Positions 1-8,342 of a stretch of DNA of 20,691 nt are shown here, piece after piece. The DNA comes from Dunaliella salina (taxonomy: Eukaryota > Chlorophyta > Chlorophyceae > Chlamydomonadales > Dunaliellaceae): positions 1 to 20,691 of the forward strand of contig MU070909.1 in NCBI GenBank assembly GCA_002284615.2, in the 5' to 3' direction. Under the pieces are notes generated by a model that did not search any database, was not told the origin of the DNA, and saw only the letters and a list, made by a program, of their open reading frames with translations. Made by a program: the position numbers and the translations under genes. The stretch's first letter is position 1; every line of letters begins with the position of its first letter.

Positions 1-659
1 ACATTCACCCACCACAGAGTTTGCATGCACTGCCGCGTCTGTGCACGTGCATGTGTATACACTGTGTTTGGCACTTGAGGCCGTACATGGAAACCTTCAG
101 GTAATGCACTGCTGTTATTTGGATACCAGATTTTTTGTGCTCTTATCACATTGTCAATGCACAGTACCTTACACTTGGAGGTATGCTGTGTTCCAAAGCA
201 GTGTGGTTTTTTTTCTCAACATTTTGAGTTGGCTGGTCTTTGATTGGCTTCATACCACAAGCAAATCATATCATGCTCTCGCATGCGTTGGTTTTGTCTG
301 CAAAATGCCCACTCCGTCAATGCTGACTTCAAAGCAGCAAATTGCCTTCTTAACGTGCCACTCCATTATTGTTCCATCCAATGTATGCATGGCCTGCTCA
401 GCATTCTCAAACGCAGCGACTTTAATGTTGCAAACAGGATGATCAGAATCTAGAGCCCCTCGATGGTCCTTGTCAGACCAGATCTTGGACCACATGCAAG
501 AGTGTGAATAACCCGGCGGGTGGCTCTTTCTTGCATGGAGAAATTTTTGTCTCGGTGTGGGCTATGCCACCTGCTGTATCCATGCTCCACATGCTCCATG
601 AGCCCAGTGTCCCACTTCCTTTCCAAACCCATGCCATCTCCGTGGTCTGCCTGCATCAG
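1..659. other. No recognisable gene; intron or intergenic DNA
   Basis: Open frames here, such as 41-442 on the plus strand, have no recognisable domain and a cysteine-rich, low-constraint composition expected of random frames. The stretch ends in an AG acceptor at 658-659, directly before the WD40 exon, so at least its right end is probably intron. Confidence 0.5.
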
Positions 660-791
660 GGTTTGGGACTGGAAGAGATGGGACAGCAAGTGCGTGGCCA
701 CGCTGCAGGGCCATGGTGCTGCTGTGTACAGCGTGGCTGTGAGCCCGGATGGCAAGAGGCTGGCATCTGGGTCATTTGACAAGACCATCAA
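660..791 (+). CDS. Single exon encoding one WD40 repeat (partial gene)
   Basis: The 132-nt exon encodes 44 residues running from VWDW through [20 protein letters not shown] to FDKTIK. This is a textbook WD40 blade: the GH dipeptide, the SPDG turn and the S-G-S-x-D-K-T-I-K strand. WD40 propellers are scaffolds for protein interaction. The exon is preceded by CAG and followed by GTGAGT at 792. It enters and leaves in phase 2, so it is a symmetric exon that can be duplicated or skipped without shifting frame. No neighbouring exon was found in the window. The full protein is therefore unknown, and the exon could belong to a larger WD40 gene extending left or be a relic. The family call is strong; the claim that it is an active gene is weak. 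Confidence 0.7.
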
Positions 792-810
792 GTGAGTGCA
801 TTTGAGTCGT

Positions 811-1010
811 TGCAGTGTGGTGGCCATGGTGATTGGATGAAGAGTGTGGCTGAGAACTCTGCTGGCGTCTGGGTTGTTGGACAAGACCAGCATCATGTGA
901 GTGCAGCTGTGTTGTTGCTGTTGTGGCCATGGTAATTGGGTGATGAGTGTGGCGGTGAGCCCTGCTGGCATCTGGGTCTGACGGCGTCCTGTCCAGCATC
1001 ATGTGAGTGC
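811..1010 (+). pseudogene. Two degenerate tandem copies of the WD40 exon
   Basis: Two segments downstream of the WD40 exon repeat its second half and its donor site. The anchor CCATGG recurs at 711, 824 and 927. The donor GTGAGT recurs at 792, 896 and 1003, with spacings near 104-107. The codons for GH, the AGTGTGGC stretch and the CATCTGGGT stretch are still recognisable. Both copies have lost about 10 bases in the SPDG-coding part, and frame is broken. They read as former WD40 exons decaying inside what is now intron or intergenic DNA. Confidence 0.6.
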
Positions 1011-2376
1011 ATCTATGTTGTTGCAGACCAAATAGGTGAGGGTGTCTGCATCAACTGAGTGTGTCTGCAAGCTGCAGATGTGATTCTTTGTTATGGCATG
1101 CCAGTTCAAGTAAGCATCTCATTGGCAGGCAGTCATCCTCTTCCGCTGCAGGCTCAGCATGGCACAGTCATGCTGTGCACCTCTGTGCTTCGGCATGCAT
1201 CCTCAGCAGGTTGTAGCACTGGCTGTACCACCAAGTGGTTGCATGAGGGCAATGCTCATGCACCTTTTGCAGTGAACGTAATGCTGCACAGATTCTTGCA
1301 TAAAATCATGCACAGCTGCACAAACTGCCTGTCCAGGACCAGACTGGGTAGAGAACTTTCTCTGTGATCTTCTGTTCGCACTGACTTGTGTATTTAGGAA
1401 CAAGATGATAATATTATCATTCCTGTTAGTGTAGGAGTGCTCAAGGTACCGCTGTCTAGCACAGAGGGTACACCTGCAAACTTCATTGGAGCATCAGGTG
1501 AGCAGGCTCCCAAGAAGCATGCGCCATCAGAGTTTGGAGCGTCCATGGCACAATGCTTGAGACAGCCTGAGGGGGAAGGTTGCTGAGCAGAGGCCCCCCC
1601 CGGAGCACACCAGGGCCTTCGTAGTTAAGGGAATGTGCGCCACAAGCGTGAGGGTCACAACCAGGAGTCAAAAAGTGACCAAGCCTTGCAGCCTTGCAGA
1701 GCATGAGGTGCAAGGGGCAGGGATCTGCTGGTGTCCTGAAATTGAGTAGTTGCCTCTGGCTGAGGCAGCACTAGGTGATGCCAGCAAGGGCGCAGGACAA
1801 AATTGCCTGAGAGGTTGTGTGCAGCATAAACCTGGGGGCATGCAAAGGTTGGAGGATGGTGAAGAGATGCCCTTGGATACCCTTGCGCTCTCTCGTCACA
1901 TTGACGCAATGTGTCCTTTCCTTTCGCCATTTGCTGTAAGAAGACACTCAGCAACAATCTCCATCCTATCAGCTGTTGCTGCTTTGCCTTATTGCTGCAC
2001 CAGTCAAATTATAAGCAACAAATCAGGGGCTTGAATCAAAAGGGAAATGAACAGTGTACTTCATTGGTGCGGTGCGGTGCGGTGCACCTTATTGACATCT
2101 GCCATGGCTGTGCACCTTCATGCCATACTTCAGAGCGCACTTGCAAAGGAGGCTTCCTTGTGCCCTTACTCACTGTCTGGAGCCTCTTCCCTGTGTTGAC
2201 AGCAGCACCTCAAACTGTTCCCTTGCTACTCATAGGAGAGAAATCAGTGAGGCACAAGCCCCCAGGATGTAAATATCCTCTACACTGCAGTTCTCTCAAA
2301 GTCCTGTCATCGTTCAAACCTGTCTGCTCCTCTGCCTTGATTCCCTCTCACACATGCAGGCTGTGGCGCATTGCGG
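1011..2376. other. No recognisable gene; contains a (GGTGC)4 microsatellite
   Basis: No domain-bearing frame or clear exon pair was found. Four exact GGTGC units lie at 2066-2085. The remaining open frames are short, overlap on both strands and lack family motifs. Confidence 0.5.
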
Positions 2377-2572
2377 TGTGAGCCTGGTGTGGAGACGTGG
2401 ACTGAGGCGCATCGCGATGTGAGCGTGGTGTGAGCCTGGTGTGGAGACGTGGGCTGAGGTGCATCGTGGTGTGAGCGTGGTGTGAGCCTGGTGTGGAGAC
2501 GTAGGCTGTGGCGCGGCGCGGTGTAGCCTGGTGTGTCCCGCATCGTGGTGTGATCCTGGTGTGGAGACGATG
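2377..2572. repeat. 52-bp minisatellite
   Basis: The unit contains AGCCTGGTGTGGAGACGT followed by GAGGCGCATCG and GTGAGCGTGGTG. The AGCCTGGTG core starts at 2381, 2433 and 2485, a period of exactly 52. Two shorter degenerate units follow at about 2525 and 2553. Open frames across this block on the minus strand, rich in Ser, Pro, His and Thr, are a by-product of the repeat. Confidence 0.85.
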
Positions 2573-3264
2573 CTGGAAGGCTTCAGGAAGCCAGCCCTAG
2601 ACAGCCATGAGGAGGCGTGAGATGGCTTCAGCAGTTCATTACAGCCTTGCATGCATATTGTGTTTGTATTTAGACATTTGGCAGTGTGCATGCGCTGCAA
2701 AAGCAGCCTTCACAAATAGTTATCCTGAGGTGTCACACCTCCTTTTTCCTGAGTGGATGATGCGTCAGTATGGAGGCATGCTGTTGTGAGTGTGAACTGA
2801 ATGGAGACTAACTTGCAGCTGAAAAAGGCTTTGCCTGCTTTAATTGGAGTGAAATTGCTGCTGACAACAGTTTTGCCTGCTTGTGATGTGTATCTGCAAG
2901 CTGTGTCGGACAAGAATTCCTGTGTAATACACAAGGTCACTTTGAGCTTTGCAGACACTCTGATGCATATCACGCTTGGCTTTACTGGATGGAGCAAGGA
3001 CATGTGGTCTCCTGTTGTTGCAGTGACAGCATTGAACATTTTTTGTTGTGTAAATGACAGCGGCAAACACCTACAGCTCCAAGTCACCGGCCTGCGGCGC
3101 ATGTAGGTAAGCTAACTGCTGCCCTCAAGAGCCACACAGTCCTCCTGTGTCTTGGAGGTTGCTCCCTGAGGCAGGAGGGAGCAAAGCACACCCTCGGGGA
3201 CCCTTGGCTGAGGTGAGCAGAAGGGCAAGGACAGGGCCTCCAGTAAGCAGCATTGAAAGACAGG
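2573..3264. other. No gene that can be supported; one 101-residue open frame
   Basis: A plus-strand frame from 2801 to 3106 encodes a 101-residue hydrophobic peptide with no recognised motif, ending just before a GTAAGC at 3107. It could hold part of an exon, but no second exon with a matching phase was found. The rest shows nothing recognisable. Confidence 0.35.
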
Positions 3265-3360
3265 CAAGGTGAAAACACTCCACACATCAATTAAAGAGAA
3301 GATGATACCTGGGGCCAAGGCACCGTGTATCCCCTTCACCAAAATGAGAAAAGAAGTCAG
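3265..3360 (-). mobile_element. LINE 3' untranslated region (part of the minus-strand LINE)
   Basis: The block shares a long, nearly identical string with 20246-20345. Read on the minus strand it runs GATACACGGTGCC, then TAATTGATGTG, then GAGTGTTTTCACC. In the right-hand copy this lies directly after the C-terminal domain and before a CTTTT tail. Here it is separated from its own C-terminal domain, which resumes near 3900, by about 540 bp of inserted DNA. Confidence 0.75.
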
Positions 3361-3428
3361 GGTTAGGCTTTCTGCCTACAAGGGTAGCTGAGCGGAGACA
3401 TAGAGGCCTGTAACCAGACCAGTTCAGC
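3361..3428 (-). mobile_element. SINE-like copy inserted in the LINE 3' region
   Basis: The string GTAGCTGAGCGG (3384-3395) and its flanks align with GCAGCTGAGCGG at 19595-19606 and less closely with 18809-18822. The similarity continues into GACATAGAGGCCTG, matching ACACAGACCTGG in the 19.6-kb copy. The 3' tail is more diverged than in the other copies. AAGTCAGG occurs on both sides (3354-3361 and 3451-3458) and may be a short target-site duplication. Confidence 0.5.
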
Positions 3429-3499
3429 AAAAAATGAGAGCAGTGCTCAAAAGTCAGGCACAGCATCTCAAGCATGCAGGCACACATTTGGCTGATTCT

Positions 3500-3571
3500 A
3501 AGACATTAGCTTGGCTCATAGAGTTTTTGAGGCGCAAGACATTAGCTTGGCTCATTAATTCTCTGAGGCGG
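3500..3571. repeat. 36-bp tandem duplication
   Basis: Two adjacent 36-base units start at 3500 and 3536. Both begin AAGACATTAGCTTGGCTCAT and end in TGAGGCG followed by C or G. The units differ at a few central positions. Confidence 0.85.
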
Positions 3572-3578
3572 CATTGGA

Positions 3579-3782
3579 CTACCAGGAGGTGCACAGCTGG
3601 ACAAATGATGGAACTGATTGCGCAAGGGCAGGGCACCCCAAATAAATGCGCCCTTCATCTTGCACAGTGTCACAATCGCATTTGTTGCAAATCCTGAGCT
3701 CGTAAGGGCACCTGTCCCGCGGTGCTGTAAGGTTTCCACCCGAAGGTTGTGACTGGATAGGCGCAAGCACGGATTGCTGCAC
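3579..3782 (-). pseudogene. Fragment of a retroelement C-terminal zinc-knuckle region
   Basis: The minus-strand frame contains RCPYELRICNKC followed by a VQDEG-R-IYLGC motif. The C-x2-C-x-n-DE-x-x-x-x-x-C arrangement resembles the C-terminal knuckle at the end of many algal reverse transcriptase ORFs, and the fragment at 9913-10300 shows the same logic. The match is short, and the usual His after DE is Arg here. It lies within the DNA that interrupts the LINE between 3360 and 3900. The assignment rests on motif recall only. Confidence 0.35.
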
Positions 3783-3947
3783 AGTAATTTATGGGATCAT
3801 ATTTTCGTAATCAGTGTGGTAATGGAGGCTTTTTATTCCTCTTCCTGGCATCCCACCAGCCAGGTACATTGCCTAATGGAATGCCAAAGTGTGTGTGGCA
3901 CCATCAGGAGGGTTACTAGCCGAAGCCCATGCCTGACCTGTTGCTGT

Positions 3948-4810
3948 CTAGTAGCGTAGCTTCTCCTTTCCCTTTTCCTTTTCCTTTTCCTTTTCCTTTG
4001 ATGAGAGTGGAAAGATGTCTTCTCGGGAACTCGTCTGGTACCAGCAAGTTGGTGAGCATGCATACTGGACAGAATGAGCATGAAGCTTCAGAGCAAGCTT
4101 GGTGGCCTTGTGTGCGTCAAGATCAAGCTCTTTACGTGTGGGGGACGTAGATGACTCCACCCACACCTAACAGAATAGTATGAAGGGTGACTTGAGCAGA
4201 GGCCCTGATTAGATGGTGACGCCGATCGCGGTGCTGCTGGTTGGAGGCCTCAAGCTGATTCTGGGGCAAGGTGTCTTTACAGTAATTGACTTTCATAAGA
4301 TGGATATACCTCTGTTCTGGGAGGAGCTGACTAGGGTGACGGGCCTTGGAAGGAGGTGGAGTGATTGTGGCTGGCGCTGAGTGCTCCCTGTTCCCTCTGC
4401 GCCCCCCTGCACTTCTCAAAGGATACCAGGAATTGGTCCTTGGCACAATTCTTATAGGAGCAATTAATAGTGCATCAGGGCGGCTTGAAGTGAGCCTTTC
4501 TTGCCAGGGAAACGACGAGGGAAAATATATTTAGGGAGGGTTCTATTTGTCAAGTGCTCAGGAACCTGGAGGTCTTGTAAAGCAAGCTCGCTTAAGACGA
4601 CCTGCGCTGCCAATGTCCATGGAGGCGCCTGCCCTGAGAGGGCTTTTGCTGATACCTTCAAGTATCTCAAAACTTGCGGGGTATTTTGCTGGCAATGTCG
4701 TGGCACTCATTTACCATATTTGACATGGCCATGTGGAGTGTTTACCATGGTGGGGTATTCATGACCATATTTGACCATATTTGGTGGGCTGGAACGCGAA
4801 GGGGATTGTC
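3948..4810 (-). pseudogene. LINE C-terminal domain: CCHC remnant and PD-(D/E)XK-like region
   Basis: Near 4810-4790 the minus strand keeps CxxC-type codons followed by GEPDN, split by a frameshift from the upstream QCPL. Downstream come a MD-I-GSA motif, NRTLPKYIFPRRFPGKK and SSRPDALL (about 4490-4465). The following frame includes NRTL-independent blocks RYIHLMKVNYC and VTLHTILLGVGGVIY, then KLALKLHAHSVQYA. RPD followed about 60-70 residues later by a strand-E-x-K motif is the signature of PD-(D/E)XK nucleases. Related copies appear to have E-I-K-Y-C at this position; this copy has K-V-N-Y-C, so the catalytic pair looks lost. Three frames are needed to read through. Confidence 0.65.
3965..3999. 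repeat. (CCTTTT)n microsatellite
   Basis: Five to six units of CCTTTT lie inside the end of the LINE C-terminal region. The right-hand LINE copy lacks this block at the equivalent point, so it expanded or was inserted after the copies diverged. It creates KEKEKE frames on the minus strand and PFPFPF frames on the plus strand that are not genes. Confidence 0.85.
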
Positions 4811-4820
4811 AGGCTCTCCA

Positions 4821-5876
4821 CTACAGGGGGCATTGTAGACAAGTGGAAAGTTGAAAGCGTACTGCGTGCTTCTGGTTAAGGAGGGTGCCTGTGCGGGAGT
4901 TATAGATGTTCCGCTTCATTTTGAAAGGAAGTGTTGGCAGGGTCCAAAAGGCATTACTGATCTTTTTATTGACAGTGGGAAGTAGATTTTGGGAGAAAGA
5001 GCAGTATCCTGTCTCAGTTTCGGCCTTTCCAAGTCCATGTTTTGAAAATATATGTGTCCTCGGAGGATCGTGAAGGTTGGAAAAGTGTTTTAGCTTTATA
5101 AAGGCAGGTGAGTTCGTACGTCCTGTTGTGTTTGCATGGGTGCGGGCAGTTTCCTCAAAAGCAAGCCAGGTGGTGTCATGAAAAGGATTGCCTTCAAGAT
5201 TTATGCGAGGTAAGGTTATGCCTGCAGGGTTGTTATTGTCCTGAATGGTCCGCTGCTTGGTAATGGCACCCGCGCATTTGTTTCCGGCAATTCTAGCATG
5301 AGATTCCATCTTGAGCAAATGAGTTGGCGTGGGTGAGTTGCGCACAAGCTGTATAATTAGCTTAAGGATTTGTCTTTGAACATGCTGGCGTTGCAGCTCT
5401 GGATACAGTATTTGTTTTTTGATTTGTTGTAGTGAGTCAAGGCTATCCATGACAATGCAAGAGTAGCCTCGGAGGTTGCAGCCGCTATTGCAGCCAACTC
5501 AGCCTTGATGACGTTGTTGGTGATTTCTGCTCCATTTGGATTTACATAAATGGGGCGATCACTGGCAGGGTGGTAAAAACATCTGCAGCTACCACCTGTT
5601 TTCCATGGTGTATATGGCAGCTCCCATCGGTGCATGCCAACTCTCTCTAGTTGTGGACTCTGCGGACCAGGTTATGGCTAGATGAGTTGAGTGGTGGGTG
5701 GAGTTGTTGGCTGTGAATGGTATTTCTAAGAGTTTGTTGACGTTCAATGGGTAGCCTTCAAGTTTCTTGAACCCAGTCTCAATTCTGGGTGCCTGAGATG
5801 AAGAAGTGGGTCATTGCTGATGTTTCCTTCAAACCGGCTCGCCTCAGGGATGTCTCGTGTTAAGTCTATGAGCCAG
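4821..5876 (-). pseudogene. LINE linker and RNase H domain, frameshifted
   Basis: From 5876 leftward the frames give NWLIDLTRDIPEASRF, then after a frameshift PLNVNKLLEIPFTANN and WSAESTTRESWHAP, then YVNPNGAEITNNVIKAELAA, and in a third frame MDSLDSLQQIKKQILYPELQ, KMESHARIAGNKCAG and YNSRTGTLLNQKHAVRF. RNase H cleaves the RNA of RNA-DNA hybrids. The catalytic Glu (AEL) and the Asp of MDSL are present. The first Asp, expected in a TDGS motif, is replaced by an APMG string, and the last Asp, expected after GNECA, is Gly. The domain is therefore inactive even apart from its frameshifts. Its best relatives are the RNase H domains of algal LINEs. Confidence 0.75.
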
Positions 5877-6064
5877 TTTGAGTTGTTCCTCCCCATTAGA
5901 TCTGTTTCTGGCTCTCTTCTAGGCTAGCTGTGTCTGGTGTCGGTTCTGAGGGCCATCTCGTGAGCCTCTAGCTTTCCAGTTAGGGGACCTTCCCTTCATG
6001 CACGCGGCCTTTGGCTTGCGTATACTTTTCTTTCCCTTTTTCTATCCTTTCTTTTGAGTTGTTC
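5877..6064 (+). mobile_element. 164-bp retroposon with 12-bp target-site duplication
   Basis: TTTGAGTTGTTC occurs at 5877-5888 and again at 6053-6064. Between them are 164 bases ending on the plus strand in a pyrimidine tail (TATACTTTTCTTTCCC and on to CTTTCTT). Removing the insert and one repeat closes the LINE frame on the minus strand, from KLHENN into NWLIDLTRD, which is independent proof of insertion. The insert contains CCTTCATGCACGC (5993-6005), also present at 8556-8568. A TAGCTGTGTCTGG string resembles a Pol III A box, but no good B box follows at the right distance, so a SINE label is only tentative. Confidence 0.8.
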
Positions 6065-6988
6065 TCATGTAATTTGATCCTTGCAGCAGTGCTCCAGATA
6101 GCGATTACTTGTAGGCTCCAGGAGTGGCGGGGCAGGAAAATTTCCTTATTGACCCAGAAAGGGGGAGTGGGGTAGTTGAGGGCTAGTTGAGGGCTGTTGA
6201 GGGCATGGCTTTTAATGTGCAGCAAAGGTGGGAGTAAGCAGTAAGGAGTTCAGAGTATGGATTCGTGCTCATTGGACCTCCCCAGCTTGGTAAGAACATG
6301 AAGATTGCTGTTTTGTTACTTTGTTGTATTGCAGAGTAAATGGCATGTTTGAGGGGAAGGTGTATCACATGGTCACCAGCAATTGGATGACATATCAAAA
6401 ATCCTGAGAATTTGGACAAGAAAGCATTATGGATTGCTCCAAAGACCCTGTCTGGAGGGTGTTCCCTTCCGTAGTGTAGGTGATTGGGGTTGTAGTCTAG
6501 GGGAGAAGCCACTTTTCCTGAGTTACTAGTGCACGTTTTTTCATTGCTGTGTGGATGTGATTTGGTAGGATGCGCATGTATGAATCCTTTGTTTTCTTAC
6601 TTTGTTGTTTGTTGTTGTTAGGAATTGAGCGTGAGAAAAGGCCCACGAGCTTGGAGGCAAAGCTTTTGGGAGGAGGCTGAATTGTGTCGTGGATCCCATT
6701 ATGTTTGGCTCTGTCAAATGCAATATTGATTAATCCCATTAATGTGGAGGTCATTAATGTGCTCTGGGGTGAGCATCCTTTTGCTTTTTCCGTCTGTGCC
6801 GTAAATGCATGCCACTTGTAAGGGGTAGACCTCTGGCAGCACCAGGAGTGGCATTGAAGGCATGGAAGGCGAGTGGGCGGTATCTGCTCTGGCGTGGAGG
6901 CGGTGTCATGAAACCCAACGACAGGAATAAGCAGCAGGCAAAAGCATTTTTCCATCCCAGGAGACATGTGCTCCTTTAAGACTATCAC
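6065..6988 (-). pseudogene. LINE conserved region upstream of RNase H, frameshifted
   Basis: Two overlapping minus-strand frames (6988-6497 and 6512-6183) read continuously through a frameshift: HIHTAMKKRALVTQEK, then SPLDYNPNHL, DRVFGAIHNAF, FSGFLICHPIAGD, HAIYSAIQQSNKTAIFMFLP. A third frame continues with PTPPFWVNKE and WSLQVIAIW. The block precedes the RNase H linker, so it lies in the C-terminal half of a LINE ORF2. Its order (FGA, then GF-x-x-x-HP, then a hydrophobic helix, then FMFLPSW) recalls adenine-N6 methyltransferase folds, in which NPP(F/Y) is followed by a FLP-W strand, but the NPP motif is absent. I do not assign a function. Confidence 0.55.
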
Positions 6989-7470
6989 CTACACAAAGAA
7001 TTCCAAGGCCATGGAGTCACTGATACAATAAACAGGGCAGAGCTCGCTGCAATTATTGTAGCTCTACAGCCAAGGCACACTCCAATAACATATAATGCAT
7101 GAAAAGCACAGATTAATCTGTCTTTTCCCCAATATTGGGGACAGCAAACCTTAGCATTAGGTGGCACTTAAAGCTATGGAAGTTGGCAGAACCTGCTCAG
7201 GGTGTCCAATGCTTACCCCACTGTGAATTCAAATGTTAGTCATGCTTTCTGGCATGTGAAAGCTGTGAACCTCAAAGAACAGGCCAACGTCCTCAAGTAT
7301 CAAACAGACACCTTACTCATTGGAAAGCATACCAGACTCTTCAGTTAAACATCCTGGGCCCTCTCTGCCCTCTATGTGGTGCACCTGATAGCACCTCCCA
7401 TACCCTACTCAGATGCGTGCATCCACAGATAAATAGGAAGAATGTAAATCGGCACCATCAAGCACAGTAA
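6974..7470 (+). pseudogene. LINE RNase H and CCHC knuckle fragment
   Basis: The plus frame reads GHGVTDTINRAELAAIIVAL, the Glu-bearing RNase H helix, before stops set in. Further on VSNAYPTVNSNVSHAFW appears, matching the SNAFW block of the minus-strand copy. CPLCGAPDSTSHTLLRC at 7366-7416 is a perfect C-x2-C-x8-H-x4-C knuckle, followed by NRHHQA. Stops and frame changes lie between these blocks, so this is a dead fragment. It starts back to back with the minus-strand LINE, sharing about 15 bases around 6974-6988. Confidence 0.7.
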
Positions 7471-7970
7471 AAAGTTAATGCTTGCTTTACCGAACCCTCC
7501 ATTGACCCTGCCAACAGAGCACTGGTTGTTTTACCCCGGCCTCGCGGCTTCAATTCGGGGACCTTCTCCTTGCGCATGCGCTTCGTATGCCTGACCAGGG
7601 TGACGTCTCAAGTAAGCATCAGGACCAGTGCTTGAAAAAGCACTCAGTACCTGCGGTGAAGCGATCAGCAAAAGAGACTTTAGACCTTACATCGTCTCTA
7701 TGGATGCAATTCAGAAAGGCTATGATCCATGGAGATGGAAATTCCAAACAGCCAATGTGGAAATTTCTGTCCAACGAAACATTCCACATTAGCTGTTTCC
7801 ATCTAGATAAGCACCAAATACACAGCCCAGTCGCCTTAATTGTATTATAGTCTTGCCCCTTGAAGGCAGAGACTCCACGCATCATCTGCAAGGTATGAAT
7901 CCCAGAGGCAGAGGTGTCCACCTCATTGGTCGTAAATTTTGCTCTGACACCAAACCTGAACAAACTCTCC
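7471..7970. other. Unassigned segment between LINE fragments
   Basis: Short plus-strand frames include AIQKGYDPWRWKFQTANVEI, which looks coding-like, but no family is recognised with confidence and stops interrupt it. The position between LINE fragments suggests retroelement debris. Confidence 0.35.
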
Positions 7971-8090
7971 TCAGAAAAGAAAAGGAAGAAAGAAAAGAAC
8001 AGAACAGAACAGAACAGAAAAGAAAAGAAAAGAGGAGGAAAACTATGTAGGCAGACAAACTCTCCCTACATCAATTAAAGATACATTGAC
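7971..8090 (-). mobile_element. Truncated LINE 3' end with polypyrimidine tail
   Basis: On the minus strand the segment reads CTTTAATTGATGTAGGGAG, then CTGCCTACATAGTTTT, then a CTTTT-rich tail of about 60 bases. This matches the 3' ends at 20197-20290 (-) and 9328-9425 (+). Only about 50 bases precede the tail, so it is a severely 5'-truncated copy. ACAAACTCTCC occurs at 7960-7970 and 8055-8065, but the second lies within LINE sequence, so it is not a clear target-site duplication. Confidence 0.65.
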
Positions 8091-8093
8091 CCA

Positions 8094-8342
8094 TTGAGAG
8101 CCGTGAGTCCCATCCACCACAACACTACACAAAATCAACACAAAAACACAATTGAAAGCATACGCACAACAAAATTTTGGGGCAGACTTTGCAATAATAG
8201 AGTTACATTGTACACCATTAATTGGAGTTGCTCAAACTCTCTACAATCCATACACTATTCATCCCATCTGCAAACTTGGCCTAACCAAGGCAAGCCTACA
8301 AAACAGAAACAGGGCTCCACCATCACGCTGTTAAAACACTAA
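8094..8342 (+). pseudogene. Coding-like remnant of unknown retroelement or gene
   Basis: The frame from 8152 reads AQQNFGADFAIIELHCT and ICKLGLTKASLQNRNRAPPS before a stop. The pattern of hydrophobic strands and polar helix suggests former coding sequence. It sits among LINE pieces on the same strand as the next one. No family is assigned. Confidence 0.3.

Larger units (their letters stand above)
3900..6988 (-). mobile_element. Decayed non-LTR retrotransposon (LINE), main body
   Basis: Read right to left, the element carries a conserved region of unknown role (6988-6065), a linker, an RNase H domain, a CCHC knuckle remnant and a C-terminal domain with an RPD motif. The 3' UTR follows at 3265-3360 after an insertion. 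No reverse transcriptase motif is seen, so the copy is 5'-truncated or rearranged. At least five frame changes and several stops show it is dead. It has been hit by a 164-bp retroposon with target-site duplication (5877-6064), by a pyrimidine microsatellite (3965-3999), and by the SINE-bearing block at 3361-3900. RNase H plus CCHC plus a nuclease-like C-terminus is closest, by known architecture, to Dualen/RandI-type elements described from Chlamydomonas. Confidence 0.75.

Noticed and set aside
41..442. 133-residue plus-strand open frame at the left edge
   Set aside because: No motif, Cys- and His-rich composition typical of random frames, and no supporting splice or homology signal.
2307..2700. 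Ser/Pro/His-rich minus-strand frames of 78 and 128 residues
   Set aside because: They are translations of the 52-bp minisatellite.
2801..3106. 101-residue hydrophobic plus-strand frame as a gene
   Set aside because: No recognised motif, and no partner exon with matching phase despite a GTAAGC just after the end.
3929..4150. Plus-strand frame with a PFPFPF run and the minus-strand KEKEKE frame
   Set aside because: Both are translations of the CCTTTT microsatellite within the LINE.
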